A stretch of DNA of 11,077 nucleotides, taken from contig DJYJ01000071.1 of NCBI GenBank assembly GCA_002450075.1, positions 1-11,077 of the forward strand, in the 5' to 3' direction. The translations under genes and the position numbers were made by a program. Position 1 is the first letter of the stretch. Every line of letters begins with the position of its first letter. Below are positions 1 to 7,245 of the stretch, piece by piece. A model generated the notes under the pieces. It did no database searches and was not told the origin of the DNA. It saw only the letters and a list, made by a program, of their open reading frames with translations. Source of the stretch: Clostridiales bacterium UBA6981. Lineage in GTDB: Bacteria > Bacillota > Clostridia > Oscillospirales > Oscillospiraceae.

Positions 1-1029
1 GAGAAGGTACTCACTACTGTTTCGATCACAAGCCTGGAAGCGCTGGAGCAGCGGCTTGCAGAGATGGCAGCAGATATCTCGTTTGTCCATGGCCCGGGTC
101 ACAGGAAGAGCGACGCCCAGAAGGAGTGGGAGGCGCTGGACGAGCTGCGCCGGAGGTGGCGGGATTACGAAGAAAAGCTTGCTGTTATGGGTGCAGACCG
201 CAACAGCTATTCCAAGACAGACCCGGACGCCACCTTTATGCGGATGAAGGAAGACCATATGCGAAACGGACAGCTCAAGCCCGGATACAATGTGCAGATC
301 GGGGTCAACAGTGAATACATCACCGGCATCGAAGTCTTCTCCAACCGGACAGACTACGGTACCATGGTCCCGTTCATGAAAACGATGCAGCAAAAGCACG
401 GGAAAAAGTACAAATCCGCAACCGCCGATGCTGGATACGAGCGCTTTAACAACTATCTGTATCTGGAGGCCAACGGACAGTTAAGCTTCATAAAGCCCGC
501 AAACTATGAGCAACAGAAGAGCAGTAGTTTCAAGAAGCAGATCGGAAGAATGGAGAACATGTCCTATGATGCCGAAGACGACAGTTATACCTGTGCGCAA
601 GGGCGAAAGTTGAGTCTGCGCCGGGAGTGCACGGAACTTCAACACGGGAAATATGTTACGATGGCATGGTACCGCTGTGAAAGCTGCTCTGGCTGTCCGG
701 TTCGAGAAAAATGCTGCCAGGCGAAGAATGCAGAGCAAGCTAAGGAACTGCGGGTAAACAAGACGTTTCAGGAATTAAGAAAAGCTTCGCTTGAGAACAT
801 CACGACAGAGTACGGAATCTATCTGCGTCAATGCCGGTCGATCCAGGTGGAAGGTGCCTTCGGGCTGCTCAAGAACGACTTTGGTTTCCGACGTTTCCTC
901 ACGCGGGGAAGGAAGAACGTAAGGACAGAGCTATTCTTTCTGGCGCTTGCTTTTGACCTGAAAAAGCTCTGGATGAAACGTGACAAAGGGCGATTGCGAA
1001 CGCATTTGTCCGAGATTTCGGCTGCGTAA
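1..1029 (+). CDS. IS1182-family transposase (5' truncated by window edge)
   Basis: The frame is open from the first base (E-K-V-L-T...) to a TAA at 1027-1029, giving 342 visible residues. IS1182 transposases usually have about 450-550, so roughly the first third is missing. Visible landmarks, numbered from the first visible codon, are a DPDATFM segment (D74, D76) followed by KPGYNVQIGV, the TADAGYE segment with a probable catalytic Asp at 143, a cysteine cluster C-x2-C-x2-C-x5-C (226, 229, 232, 238) that probably binds zinc, and the VEGAFGLLK segment with a probable catalytic Glu at 284. Together these match the DDE transposase of the IS1182 group. It would cut and rejoin the IS ends. No frameshift or internal stop is visible. 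The ATG at 64 is internal to the frame and not the true start. Confidence 0.9.
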   Translation, partial: EKVLTTVSITSLEALEQRLAEMAADISFVHGPGHRKSDAQKEWEALDELRRRWRDYEEKLAVMGADRNSYSKTDPDATFMRMKEDHMRNGQLKPGYNVQIGVNSEYITGIEVFSNRTDYGTMVPFMKTMQQKHGKKYKSATADAGYERFNNYLYLEANGQLSFIKPANYEQQKSSSFKKQIGRMENMSYDAEDDSYTCAQGRKLSLRRECTELQHGKYVTMAWYRCESCSGCPVREKCCQAKNAEQAKELRVNKTFQELRKASLENITTEYGIYLRQCRSIQVEGAFGLLKNDFGFRRFLTRGRKNVRTELFFLALAFDLKKLWMKRDKGRLRTHLSEISAA

Positions 1030-1097
1030 CGAAGAATTGAATCTCTTTTCAACATTTGGCTCCTGTCCATGGGCTGGGGTTGGCTTTGCTATGCAAA

Positions 1098-1139
1098 AAC
1101 CGGGAGATTTGTGGCAACATTTTCCACAGTCTCCCGGTT
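1098..1139 (+). terminator. Terminator-like hairpin downstream of the transposase
   Basis: AACCGGGAGA (1098-1107) is perfectly complementary to TCTCCCGGTT (1130-1139). Inside it, TGTGG (1110-1114) pairs with CCACA (1124-1128) around a nine-base loop. The stem is preceded by an A-run and followed by CCTTTTGCCCTTT, a broken U-tract. It probably ends transposase transcription about 70-110 bases after the stop codon, and it may also block transcription from the other direction. Confidence 0.6.
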
Positions 1140-1164
1140 CCTTTTGCCCTTTAGAGCAGAAAGT

Positions 1165-1200
1165 GGGACCGCTGCAAAATTCTCATTTTGCAACGGTCCC
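1165..1200. repeat. 36-bp palindrome, probable right terminus of the IS
   Basis: Two 15-base arms (1165-1179 and 1186-1200) are inverted copies with a single mismatch at 1172/1193, around a six-base loop. The arms begin GGGACCG and carry TGCAAAA. Its place after the transposase terminator and just before the next gene's stop codon fits a subterminal or terminal IS structure. It also lies 20 bases past the minus-strand stop codon at 1220-1222, so it could end that transcript as well, although no clear U-run follows on that strand. Confidence 0.6.
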
Positions 1201-1219
1201 TGTTCGATTCAGCTCTTTT

Positions 1220-3796
1220 TCAGATCTTCGCGAGGAAGCACTCCTGGCTCGCGATCTCGGAATAGAGGATCGCGTGGCCGCCGGTGTCGTAGACGCGGAT
1301 GACCTGCTCCATATCCGCCTCGGCCTCGTCGCCGAGCAGGGAGCGGTAGCAATTCTCATAGGTCTCAAAGAGCGCGTCGTTGAACTCACAGCCTCTCTCG
1401 CCGCGGTAGAGCGCGGTATAAAACGTACCGGCCTCGACAAGGTCCTGGAAGAAGTGGCTGCCGTAGCTCAGCTCCGGGCGCAGACCGTGGGAGCTGTAGG
1501 CCAGCTCGCACAGACAGTCGAAGTGCGAGACCTCGGTATAGTTCACCGGCACACCGAGAGACGGCGTCGTCGTGCCCCAGCGGCCGGGCCCCATCAGCAC
1601 GGTGCGCTCGTCGCGCAAAAGGGCGTTGAGCCGGCCGATGCAGCGGGCAACGTGGTATTTCTTCTGCTCCGGCAGATCGAGATAGCTCTCGACGTCTACG
1701 TTAATGATATAGCGCACCGGCAGCGCCACGTTGCCGCCCATGAAATTGCCGTTGATGCGGAAGAAATAGTCCTGCACCTTGGGCTTGACCCCCTGCGCGC
1801 CGATGCCGCGCGTCTGCAGCGGGCGGCATTGGAGGAGGTTGATCTTATACTCGCGGTCGGGGCGGAAGTTGCAGGCGAACTCCACGTCCACCGGATAGTC
1901 GTACTTCTCGGCGAGATCCCCCATCAGCTTGGTCATGACAGCGCAGAAGTCCGTGCGGCGCAGGAGCTTGTCAAAGTTCACGATGTCCGGCACGGGATAA
2001 TCCACGCCCATTTCCCGGAAGCGGGCGCGCGTGGGGGCGTCGGGCTCCATGAAGAGATAGGAGTCGGTCTTGAGATCCGCCTTGTCGAGCCTGTCGATCT
2101 CGACGGTCTCAAAGCGGTTCGATTTCAGATTGATCGCGTCGAGCTTGTGCTGGGAGTATTTATACTCGTCGCCGTAGGCCACCCTCGGCGGGGCCAGCGG
2201 CCGCGCCATGTCGAGCAGCTTGGCATAGTCGTCGGCCTCGCGGTCGACCGCGCGGGTGCCCATGCCCATGACAAGGCGCAGCGCGCCGCGGTTTTCGTCT
2301 GCGGCGGCCGCGGAGGTGACATAGAGATTCTGCGAATGGCCCACGCCCGCGATGTGCGGGAAGTAGTAATCGCCGTGGATGTCGCCGCTCACGCGCATGA
2401 CCAGCAGCGCCATCTGCTCGTCGCGGCTGAGGAGATCGCGGTCGGCGCGGTAGCGGATCGCGTCCTCGTTGACCGTCGAGGCATAGACCGTGCGCACCGC
2501 GGCCTCGAATTCGGCATAGCGCTCCTCCGGTGTGCCCTGGTTGGGGCAGAAGACGCTGTCATACTTGCCGGCAAAGGCGTTGCCGAAGCCGTCCTCGAGG
2601 ATGGAGGAGGAGCGGACGATGATCGGCGACTGGCCGAAGTATTCGAGCATCGAGCGGAACTGCTCCTTGATCGAGGGCATGAACTCGCCGTGCAGCAGCT
2701 TTTCGCGGATCTGCGGCGCGACGGCGAGATAGTCCTCGACGTCGACCATCTTCGTGCGCAGACTCCAGGCGTCGTTCTGGACGAAATAGGTATAGAACAC
2801 GTCCGCGCCGATGAAATAGGAATCGTGCGGCTCGATGCGGCGGGCAAAGAGCTCCGGGTCGGTGGCCCGGAGCACGCGGCGCGCCAGCAGCATGCCGACG
2901 GCCTTGCCGCCGATGCAGCCCGTGCCGATCTCCCGCTTTTTGATGGCGATGAGGTCGGCGGTCGTAAAATATTTGCGGCAGAGGGCAAAGCGCTGCGGCT
3001 CGTTGCCGAGCAGGCAGCGGATGATGTTGTCCCGGTGGGCGAGCGCCTCGGGGTCGGTCGGCTCGCTCTCGTTCCGGCCGGCAAAGTCGAACATGCTGTC
3101 CCAGCAGTCGCGCCGCTCGCCGGTCTGGGTGAAGATGTCGAAGATGCCGTAGCTCTCGGCACTGGAGGTGACAAGGGTGCTGTTCGCGCCCTCGATCTTC
3201 ACCGGGAAGTACATATACTCGGTCTGGCGGCCGTCGACCTTGACGGCGTGGATATAGGTCGCGGCGTTCATCGTGCGGATGTTCAAGAGCACGGGCGCGG
3301 CATGGCGGATGCGCGAGACCGTCTCGTAAATGTGCTTTTCGTACAGGATCGGCACATAGGCGATCGACTGCTGCTCCTGCAGGAAGGGGCAGGTCAGACA
3401 GAAGAAGTTGCACACCATCATGTCCGAGAACCAGTACTTCTGCAGCTCGGTGAGGCAATCGAAGATGTAGAACACGCCCGCGCCCTCCGAGGCAATGATG
3501 CGGTGCACCTGGACGGCAAAGGTTTCGAAGCCGACGGTGGGGTCGAGCGTGTATTTCTTCACGTTCGCGCCGCGGTCGGCCAGCGCCTGGGCGTCGATGA
3601 CCTCGTCATGCTCGCCGAAGCGCAGATAGACGATCCTCTGTCCGCCGCGCGCGGTAGAGGTCACAAAGCGGGTCGCGGCGAACATATAGTCGCGGATGTG
3701 CTCGACCTGCCACAGCACCGTGTCGCCGCTGCGCAGACCGTCGATCGCGCGGTCAAGACCGTCGATGCCGCTGGCGATGCGTCTGGGGTTGTCCAT
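1220..3796 (-). CDS. KaiC-like / PEP-synthase ATP-binding domain fusion protein
   Basis: This is a soluble 858-residue protein with no signal peptide or membrane segment. Residues 1-200 resemble the KaiC/RecA fold: it opens with IASGIDGLDRAIDGLRSGDTV and has a Walker-B-like VFYIFDCL at 108-115, but the Walker A loop is missing (QVEHIRDY at 30-37 replaces GxxGxGKT). Residues 285-660 resemble the ATP-binding domain of pyruvate phosphate dikinase/PEP synthase: GTGCIGGKAVG (291-301), PIIVRSSS (391-398, Arg395) and a QCRPL segment (656-660). The C-terminus has GPGRWG (736-741) and GSHFFQ (779-784), motifs I associate with multidomain PEP/pyruvate-binding proteins. The swivelling phosphohistidine domain and the PEP-binding barrel are absent, so ordinary PEP synthesis is unlikely. 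It may be an ATP-dependent phosphotransferase or a regulatory protein; substrate unknown. The start is set by AAGGAGG seven bases upstream of ATG. The stop is 19 bases from the IS end, yet the C-terminus reads as natural. Confidence 0.85.
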   Translation of the reverse strand: MDNPRRIASGIDGLDRAIDGLRSGDTVLWQVEHIRDYMFAATRFVTSTARGGQRIVYLRFGEHDEVIDAQALADRGANVKKYTLDPTVGFETFAVQVHRIIASEGAGVFYIFDCLTELQKYWFSDMMVCNFFCLTCPFLQEQQSIAYVPILYEKHIYETVSRIRHAAPVLLNIRTMNAATYIHAVKVDGRQTEYMYFPVKIEGANSTLVTSSAESYGIFDIFTQTGERRDCWDSMFDFAGRNESEPTDPEALAHRDNIIRCLLGNEPQRFALCRKYFTTADLIAIKKREIGTGCIGGKAVGMLLARRVLRATDPELFARRIEPHDSYFIGADVFYTYFVQNDAWSLRTKMVDVEDYLAVAPQIREKLLHGEFMPSIKEQFRSMLEYFGQSPIIVRSSSILEDGFGNAFAGKYDSVFCPNQGTPEERYAEFEAAVRTVYASTVNEDAIRYRADRDLLSRDEQMALLVMRVSGDIHGDYYFPHIAGVGHSQNLYVTSAAAADENRGALRLVMGMGTRAVDREADDYAKLLDMARPLAPPRVAYGDEYKYSQHKLDAINLKSNRFETVEIDRLDKADLKTDSYLFMEPDAPTRARFREMGVDYPVPDIVNFDKLLRRTDFCAVMTKLMGDLAEKYDYPVDVEFACNFRPDREYKINLLQCRPLQTRGIGAQGVKPKVQDYFFRINGNFMGGNVALPVRYIINVDVESYLDLPEQKKYHVARCIGRLNALLRDERTVLMGPGRWGTTTPSLGVPVNYTEVSHFDCLCELAYSSHGLRPELSYGSHFFQDLVEAGTFYTALYRGERGCEFNDALFETYENCYRSLLGDEAEADMEQVIRVYDTGGHAILYSEIASQECFLAKI

Positions 3797-3803
3797 GCCC
3801 TTT

Positions 3804-3810
3804 CCTCCTT
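3804..3810 (-). promoter_or_regulatory. Shine-Dalgarno site of the PEP-synthase-like gene
   Basis: On the minus strand AAGGAGG lies seven bases before the ATG at 3796-3794. It is a near-consensus site and fixes the start. It is unpaired in the palindromic structure that begins only 11 bases upstream, so that structure would leave it free unless an alternative fold forms. Confidence 0.85.
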
Positions 3811-3820
3811 TATTGTGTTG

Positions 3821-3976
3821 TCATACTAGAACCTCATAAAAACCTTTAATCGTTTAAAGGTTTTTATAGCACCGTAAGGTGCGTAGAGGTTCTGTATGAG
3901 ACGGATTTTCAGCGCCTTTTGCGCTGAAAATGCCGCAGAACTGCGGCTTATCTGATTAAAGAATTTAATCAGATAA
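3821..3976. repeat. Block of abutting palindromes: three-way junction plus three hairpins
   Basis: Almost the whole block can pair with itself. P1: 3821-3835 with 3886-3899, 14 pairs and one bulged base (3827). P2: 3836-3849 with 3854-3867, 14 perfect pairs, four-base loop. P3: 3869-3873 with 3878-3882, GTAA loop (a GNRA loop if read as plus-strand RNA). P1 encloses P2 and P3 as a tight three-way junction with no base between P1 and P2 and one between P2 and P3. P4: 3905-3915 with 3921-3931, 11 perfect pairs. P5: 3932-3938 with 3941-3947, mirrored around AA. P6: 3948-3960 with 3964-3976, 13 perfect pairs, GAA loop. P4, P5 and P6 abut without linkers. About 126 of 156 bases are paired. It lies between divergent genes, so it is not an ordinary terminator pair. 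It is either a structured leader of the minus-strand gene or a MITE-like repeat. An imperfect terminal inverted repeat (ATACTA at 3823-3828, TAGTAT at 3977-3982) fits the second reading weakly. Confidence 0.85.
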
Positions 3977-3977
3977 T

Positions 3978-3983
3978 AGTATA
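3978..3983 (-). promoter_or_regulatory. Possible -10 box for the PEP-synthase-like gene
   Basis: Read on the minus strand, this is TATACT, five of six matches to the sigma-A -10 consensus. No convincing -35 hexamer lies 16-18 bases upstream and there is no TGn extension. If used, transcription would start near 3971 and the leader would contain the whole palindromic block. No better candidate was seen between the block and the gene, where there is not enough room for a full promoter. Confidence 0.25.
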
Positions 3984-4083
3984 AGTTAGGAGAATTTATG
4001 AATTGCAGCATACTCTTCTCTTTTCTGTTCGATCGCCTGCGAATCGGATTCCTTTCCATGGCAAATGTCCAGAGGATTATCCC

Positions 4084-4112
4084 TTTTCAGATGTATATTT
4101 TCGTGCTATACT
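4084..4112 (+). promoter_or_regulatory. Promoter of the hybrid histidine kinase gene
   Basis: TTTTCA (4084-4089, four of six to TTGACA) and TATACT (4107-4112, five of six to TATAAT) are separated by 17 bases, and TGC before the -10 makes it an extended -10 promoter. Transcription would begin near 4118-4120. That makes the ATG at 4120 essentially leaderless and favours the downstream GTG at 4159 as translation start. Confidence 0.55.
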
Positions 4113-4139
4113 TAAAGATATGATGCCGAGAAGCAAGAG

Positions 4140-4148
4140 AAGAAGGGG
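4140..4148 (+). promoter_or_regulatory. Shine-Dalgarno site deciding the kinase start
   Basis: A purine run AAGAAGGGG ends ten bases before the GTG at 4159. The alternative ATG codons at 4120 and 4123 have no purine-rich site at a useful distance. The spacing is slightly long, so the choice is probable, not certain. Confidence 0.5.
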
Positions 4149-4158
4149 TGAATCCCTG

Positions 4159-7100
4159 GTGAAGCAAGGAAGAAAGAATTATACCACAACAATAGCGGTC
4201 ATCGGCAGTCTGATTCTCGCAATCATTCTGGTGGCCGGAACGATGTGGATGGGCTCCCGTGCCCGACGCGATACGGAGGAAGCCGTCCGTTCTGTGAGCC
4301 TGCTGTATCTCGACGAGCTGGCGGGACGCCGGAAACAGGTCGTGGAGGATAACCTCCGGGAAAAGATTCAGACGATCCGCGTGGCCGTTGATCTGCTGAC
4401 GGCAGAGGATCTCACCGACAAGGCGCATCTGGAGTCGTATCAGACACGCATGAAGCGGCTCTATCATCTGGACAAGTTTGCCTTCGTGGATACGGATGGC
4501 CTGATTTATACCTCTACCGGAACCCAGAGCAATATTGATGAATACAGCTTTGACTTTCGGGCGCTCTCTGAGCCGGAGATCTCCATCTTCCATTCGGACA
4601 GTCCGGATAAGCGCATTGTTATCGCAGTACCGGTCAGTATCCCTTTCCAGGGGAAAACGCTGTCTGTCTGCTTTATGGCCATCGATATGCAGGAAATGCT
4701 CGCCGGTGTCTCTATGACGACCCACACCGGTAACGCCACATTCTGCAACATCTATACGGAAGACGGCATTGCTCTGACTGACTCCGTGCTCGGCGGTCTC
4801 GCCATGGAGGACAACCTGCTGGAGGCCATGCAAGTCGCTGTTTTTGAGCCACCCTATTTCTACGAAAGCTTTACGAAGGAATTCCAGTCAGGAACACAGG
4901 GCGTTGTTTCCTTCACGTTCAACGGCATTCGCGAGACGCTGACCTATATTCCGGTGCGCGGAACGGACTGGCAGCTTACTTATCTGATTCGGGAGAGTGT
5001 GATCAGCGAGCGCATCAGCTCCATATCAGAAGGAACCGTCAGGCGGAGTATCGTCCAATCCGCCCTGACCGTCGCGGCGATGCTGGTGATGTTCGGCTTT
5101 ATCATCTGGCAGACCAAAAGAAACAGCCGACTCCTGCTGGAACAGGAGACCGCCGAAGCGGCGAACCGTGTAAAGCAGGAGGAGCTGGAGCACCGTCTTG
5201 CGTTGCAGGAAAAGCTGCTGGAGGAGGAACGGCATCGGGAGCAGCAGGACAAGATGATCACCGCGCTGGCTGCCGACTATTGGAGTGTTTATTATCTGGA
5301 GCTGGATAAGGATGCGGGCGTCTGCTATCAGGAACACACGGATCTGGATTCGCCAGGCTTTAAGGTCGGGGAGCATTTTCCTTATCTCGCCGCTGTGACT
5401 GCCTATGCCAATCAATATATCACGGATCCGTACCGGGAGGAGTTTCTGCGCTTCATCCAGCCGGACGCCATCCGTGAAGGGCTGAAGCGGCATCGCGTCA
5501 TTTCCCATACCTATATGGTAAAGCGTCACGGGCGCGAAAGCTTTGAGACCGTCCGCTTTGCCCGAGTTCAGCGCGCAGGTGATCAGGACGGGCAGCAGGT
5601 CGACAGCGTGGGCGCCTGCTTTGTGGACGTGGACGCCGACACCCGCAACACCATGGAGCAGCAGCAGGCCCTCAGTGATGCGCTGATGGCTGCGGAGGAG
5701 GCCAGCAAAGCGAAAACCGCATTCCTGTCCAACATGAGCCATGAGATCCGCACACCCATGAACGCCATCATCGGTCTGGACAGCATTGCCCTGAACGACC
5801 CGGATACGCCGCAGAAAACCAGCGAGTATCTGGAGAAGATCGGAGCCTCCGCCGAGCACCTGTTGGGGCTCATCAATGACATTCTGGATGTATCCCGCAT
5901 CGAATCCGGGCGGCTCACGCTTAAAAACGAAGAGTTTTCCTTCCAGAAGCTGCTGGAAGCGCTCAACACCATGTTCAGCGGTCAGTGCCAGAATAAGGGT
6001 CTGGAGTACCAATGCCGCATCAATTCCGAGGTGGACGATTACTACATCGGCGACAACATGAAGCTGCGGCAGGTGCTGATCAATATTCTCGGGAACGCAG
6101 TCAAGTTTACCCCGTCGGGCGGCAAGGTGGAACTGCAGGTTGAAAGGATAGCGCGATTCGACGGAAAATCCTCGCTTCGCTTTACGATCTCGGATACCGG
6201 TATCGGCATGAGCAAGGAGTATCTTCCCCGGCTGTTCGACACTTTCTCCCAGGAGGATTCCTCTACCACAACAAAATACGGCAGTACCGGTCTCGGTATG
6301 GCTATTACGAAGAGCCTCGTGGAGCTGATGAACGGCCATATCGACGTGGAGAGCGAAAAAGGCGTCGGTACGACCTTTATTGTCACGGTCACCCTCTCCG
6401 ATTCCGGCAGAACAGATCTGCAAGAGCAGGAAGAAGTCCATCCCGATGAAATGACCGTGCTGATCGTCGATGACGATCCGGTTGCCTGCCGGCACGCGCA
6501 GCTGGTATTGGAAAAGGCCGGCATCGCCTCGGAACTGGCAAGCTCGGGGAAGCAGGCTGTTGATATGGTCAGGCTGCGCCACGCCCGCATGGATCCCTAT
6601 AATCTGATCCTTGTGGACTGGAAAATGCCGGAGATGGACGGCGTTGAAACGGCCCGGCAGATCCGCGCGGAAATCGGCCGCGAGTCCGCCATCATCATTC
6701 TCACCGCCTACCGCTGGGATGATGTTCTGGAAGAAGCGCTTCAAGCCGGTGTGGACAGCTTCCTGCCCAAGCCGCTCTTTGCGGCTGCCGTTTTGGAGGA
6801 ATTCAAGTCCGCGCTGAAGAGAAAAAACATCCCGGAAAAAAAGCAGCAGGCCAAGGCTGACCTGGCCGGACGACGCATTCTGTTGGCAGAAGATATGGAC
6901 GTAAATGCGGAAATCCTTCTGATGGTCCTTCAAATGCGGGAGATGAAGGCCGACCGCGCCGAAAACGGGAAACAGGCGGTGGAGCTTTTCGCCGCGCATC
7001 CGGCAGGCTATTACGACGCGATCCTGATGGATATGCGTATGCCCGAAATGGACGGACTGGAGGCTACGCGCGTCATTCGCGCAATGGATCGCCCGGATGC

Positions 7101-7245
7101 AAAGGTGATCCCGATTATCGCCTTGACGGCCAATGCATTTGATGAAGACGTCCAGCGCAGTCTGCAGGCGGGGCTGAACGCCCATCTCTCGAAGCCTGTG
7201 CAGCCGGAGCTTCTGTTCGGAACGTTGGAGAATCTGATCCAGTAA
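4159..7245 (+). CDS. Hybrid sensor histidine kinase with two receiver domains
   Basis: This is a membrane signalling protein of 1028 residues from GTG 4159 (1041 or 1040 if ATG 4120 or 4123 is used). Order: transmembrane helix (about 9-32); extracytoplasmic sensor region (33-295) of the length of a Cache-type domain, ligand unknown; second helix (297-319); charged coiled coil (320-367); PAS-like segment (368-490, beginning near DYWSVYYLEL); HisKA with phospho-accepting His528 in SHEIRTPMNAI; HATPase with N-box Asn646, DTGIGM and GSTGLGM. Receiver 1 (765-880) has the acidic D771-773 cluster, phospho-acceptor Asp820 in LVDWKMPEMDG and Lys871. Receiver 2 (905-1026) has Asp958 in LMDMRMPEMDG and Lys1012. 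All catalytic residues seem present. No HPt domain follows and no response regulator with an output domain lies in the window, so the phosphate must pass elsewhere. The gene looks less GC-rich than its neighbours, by eye only. It is monocistronic, between its own promoter and a terminator. Confidence 0.93.
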   Translation: MKQGRKNYTTTIAVIGSLILAIILVAGTMWMGSRARRDTEEAVRSVSLLYLDELAGRRKQVVEDNLREKIQTIRVAVDLLTAEDLTDKAHLESYQTRMKRLYHLDKFAFVDTDGLIYTSTGTQSNIDEYSFDFRALSEPEISIFHSDSPDKRIVIAVPVSIPFQGKTLSVCFMAIDMQEMLAGVSMTTHTGNATFCNIYTEDGIALTDSVLGGLAMEDNLLEAMQVAVFEPPYFYESFTKEFQSGTQGVVSFTFNGIRETLTYIPVRGTDWQLTYLIRESVISERISSISEGTVRRSIVQSALTVAAMLVMFGFIIWQTKRNSRLLLEQETAEAANRVKQEELEHRLALQEKLLEEERHREQQDKMITALAADYWSVYYLELDKDAGVCYQEHTDLDSPGFKVGEHFPYLAAVTAYANQYITDPYREEFLRFIQPDAIREGLKRHRVISHTYMVKRHGRESFETVRFARVQRAGDQDGQQVDSVGACFVDVDADTRNTMEQQQALSDALMAAEEASKAKTAFLSNMSHEIRTPMNAIIGLDSIALNDPDTPQKTSEYLEKIGASAEHLLGLINDILDVSRIESGRLTLKNEEFSFQKLLEALNTMFSGQCQNKGLEYQCRINSEVDDYYIGDNMKLRQVLINILGNAVKFTPSGGKVELQVERIARFDGKSSLRFTISDTGIGMSKEYLPRLFDTFSQEDSSTTTKYGSTGLGMAITKSLVELMNGHIDVESEKGVGTTFIVTVTLSDSGRTDLQEQEEVHPDEMTVLIVDDDPVACRHAQLVLEKAGIASELASSGKQAVDMVRLRHARMDPYNLILVDWKMPEMDGVETARQIRAEIGRESAIIILTAYRWDDVLEEALQAGVDSFLPKPLFAAAVLEEFKSALKRKNIPEKKQQAKADLAGRRILLAEDMDVNAEILLMVLQMREMKADRAENGKQAVELFAAHPAGYYDAILMDMRMPEMDGLEATRVIRAMDRPDAKVIPIIALTANAFDEDVQRSLQAGLNAHLSKPVQPELLFGTLENLIQ

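Larger units (their letters stand above)
1..1200 (+). mobile_element. IS1182-family insertion sequence, right part (left end outside window)
   Basis: The element comprises the transposase reading frame that enters from the left edge, about 70 bases of non-coding DNA, a terminator-like hairpin (1098-1139) and a 36-bp near-perfect palindrome (1165-1200). A palindromic terminus containing a TGCAAAA/TTTTGCA core is what I would expect at the end of an IS1182-type element, so the right boundary is placed at 1200; that boundary is inference. The left end, its matching inverted repeat and the target duplication lie outside the window. The transposase is open throughout the visible part, so the copy may be intact. 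The minus-strand gene that follows ends only 19 bases beyond the proposed boundary. Confidence 0.75.

Noticed and set aside
980..3829. A 949-codon open frame on the plus strand opposite the PEP-synthase-like gene
   Set aside because: It is an antisense shadow created by the GC-rich codon bias of the minus-strand gene. Its low-complexity Arg/Val/Ala/His-rich translation has no recognisable domain, while the minus-strand frame has clear motifs and a strong ribosome binding site.
3821..3976. CRISPR array or retron non-coding RNA as an explanation for the palindromic block
   Set aside because: The helices differ from each other in sequence, so there are no direct repeats with spacers, and no cas gene or reverse transcriptase lies in the window.
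3821..3976. Bidirectional terminators as an explanation for the palindromic block
   Set aside because: The flanking genes are divergent, not convergent, so no transcript needs to end here. P2 is followed by a T-run but it sits inside the enclosing P1 stem.
4003..4158. Extended N-terminus for the histidine kinase starting at the first in-frame ATG or at 4120
   Set aside because: The upstream ATG at 4003 lies before the promoter at 4084-4112 and would add a non-family N-terminus. GTG 4159 has a purine-rich site and places a short basic tail before the first membrane helix. ATG 4120/4123 remains possible.
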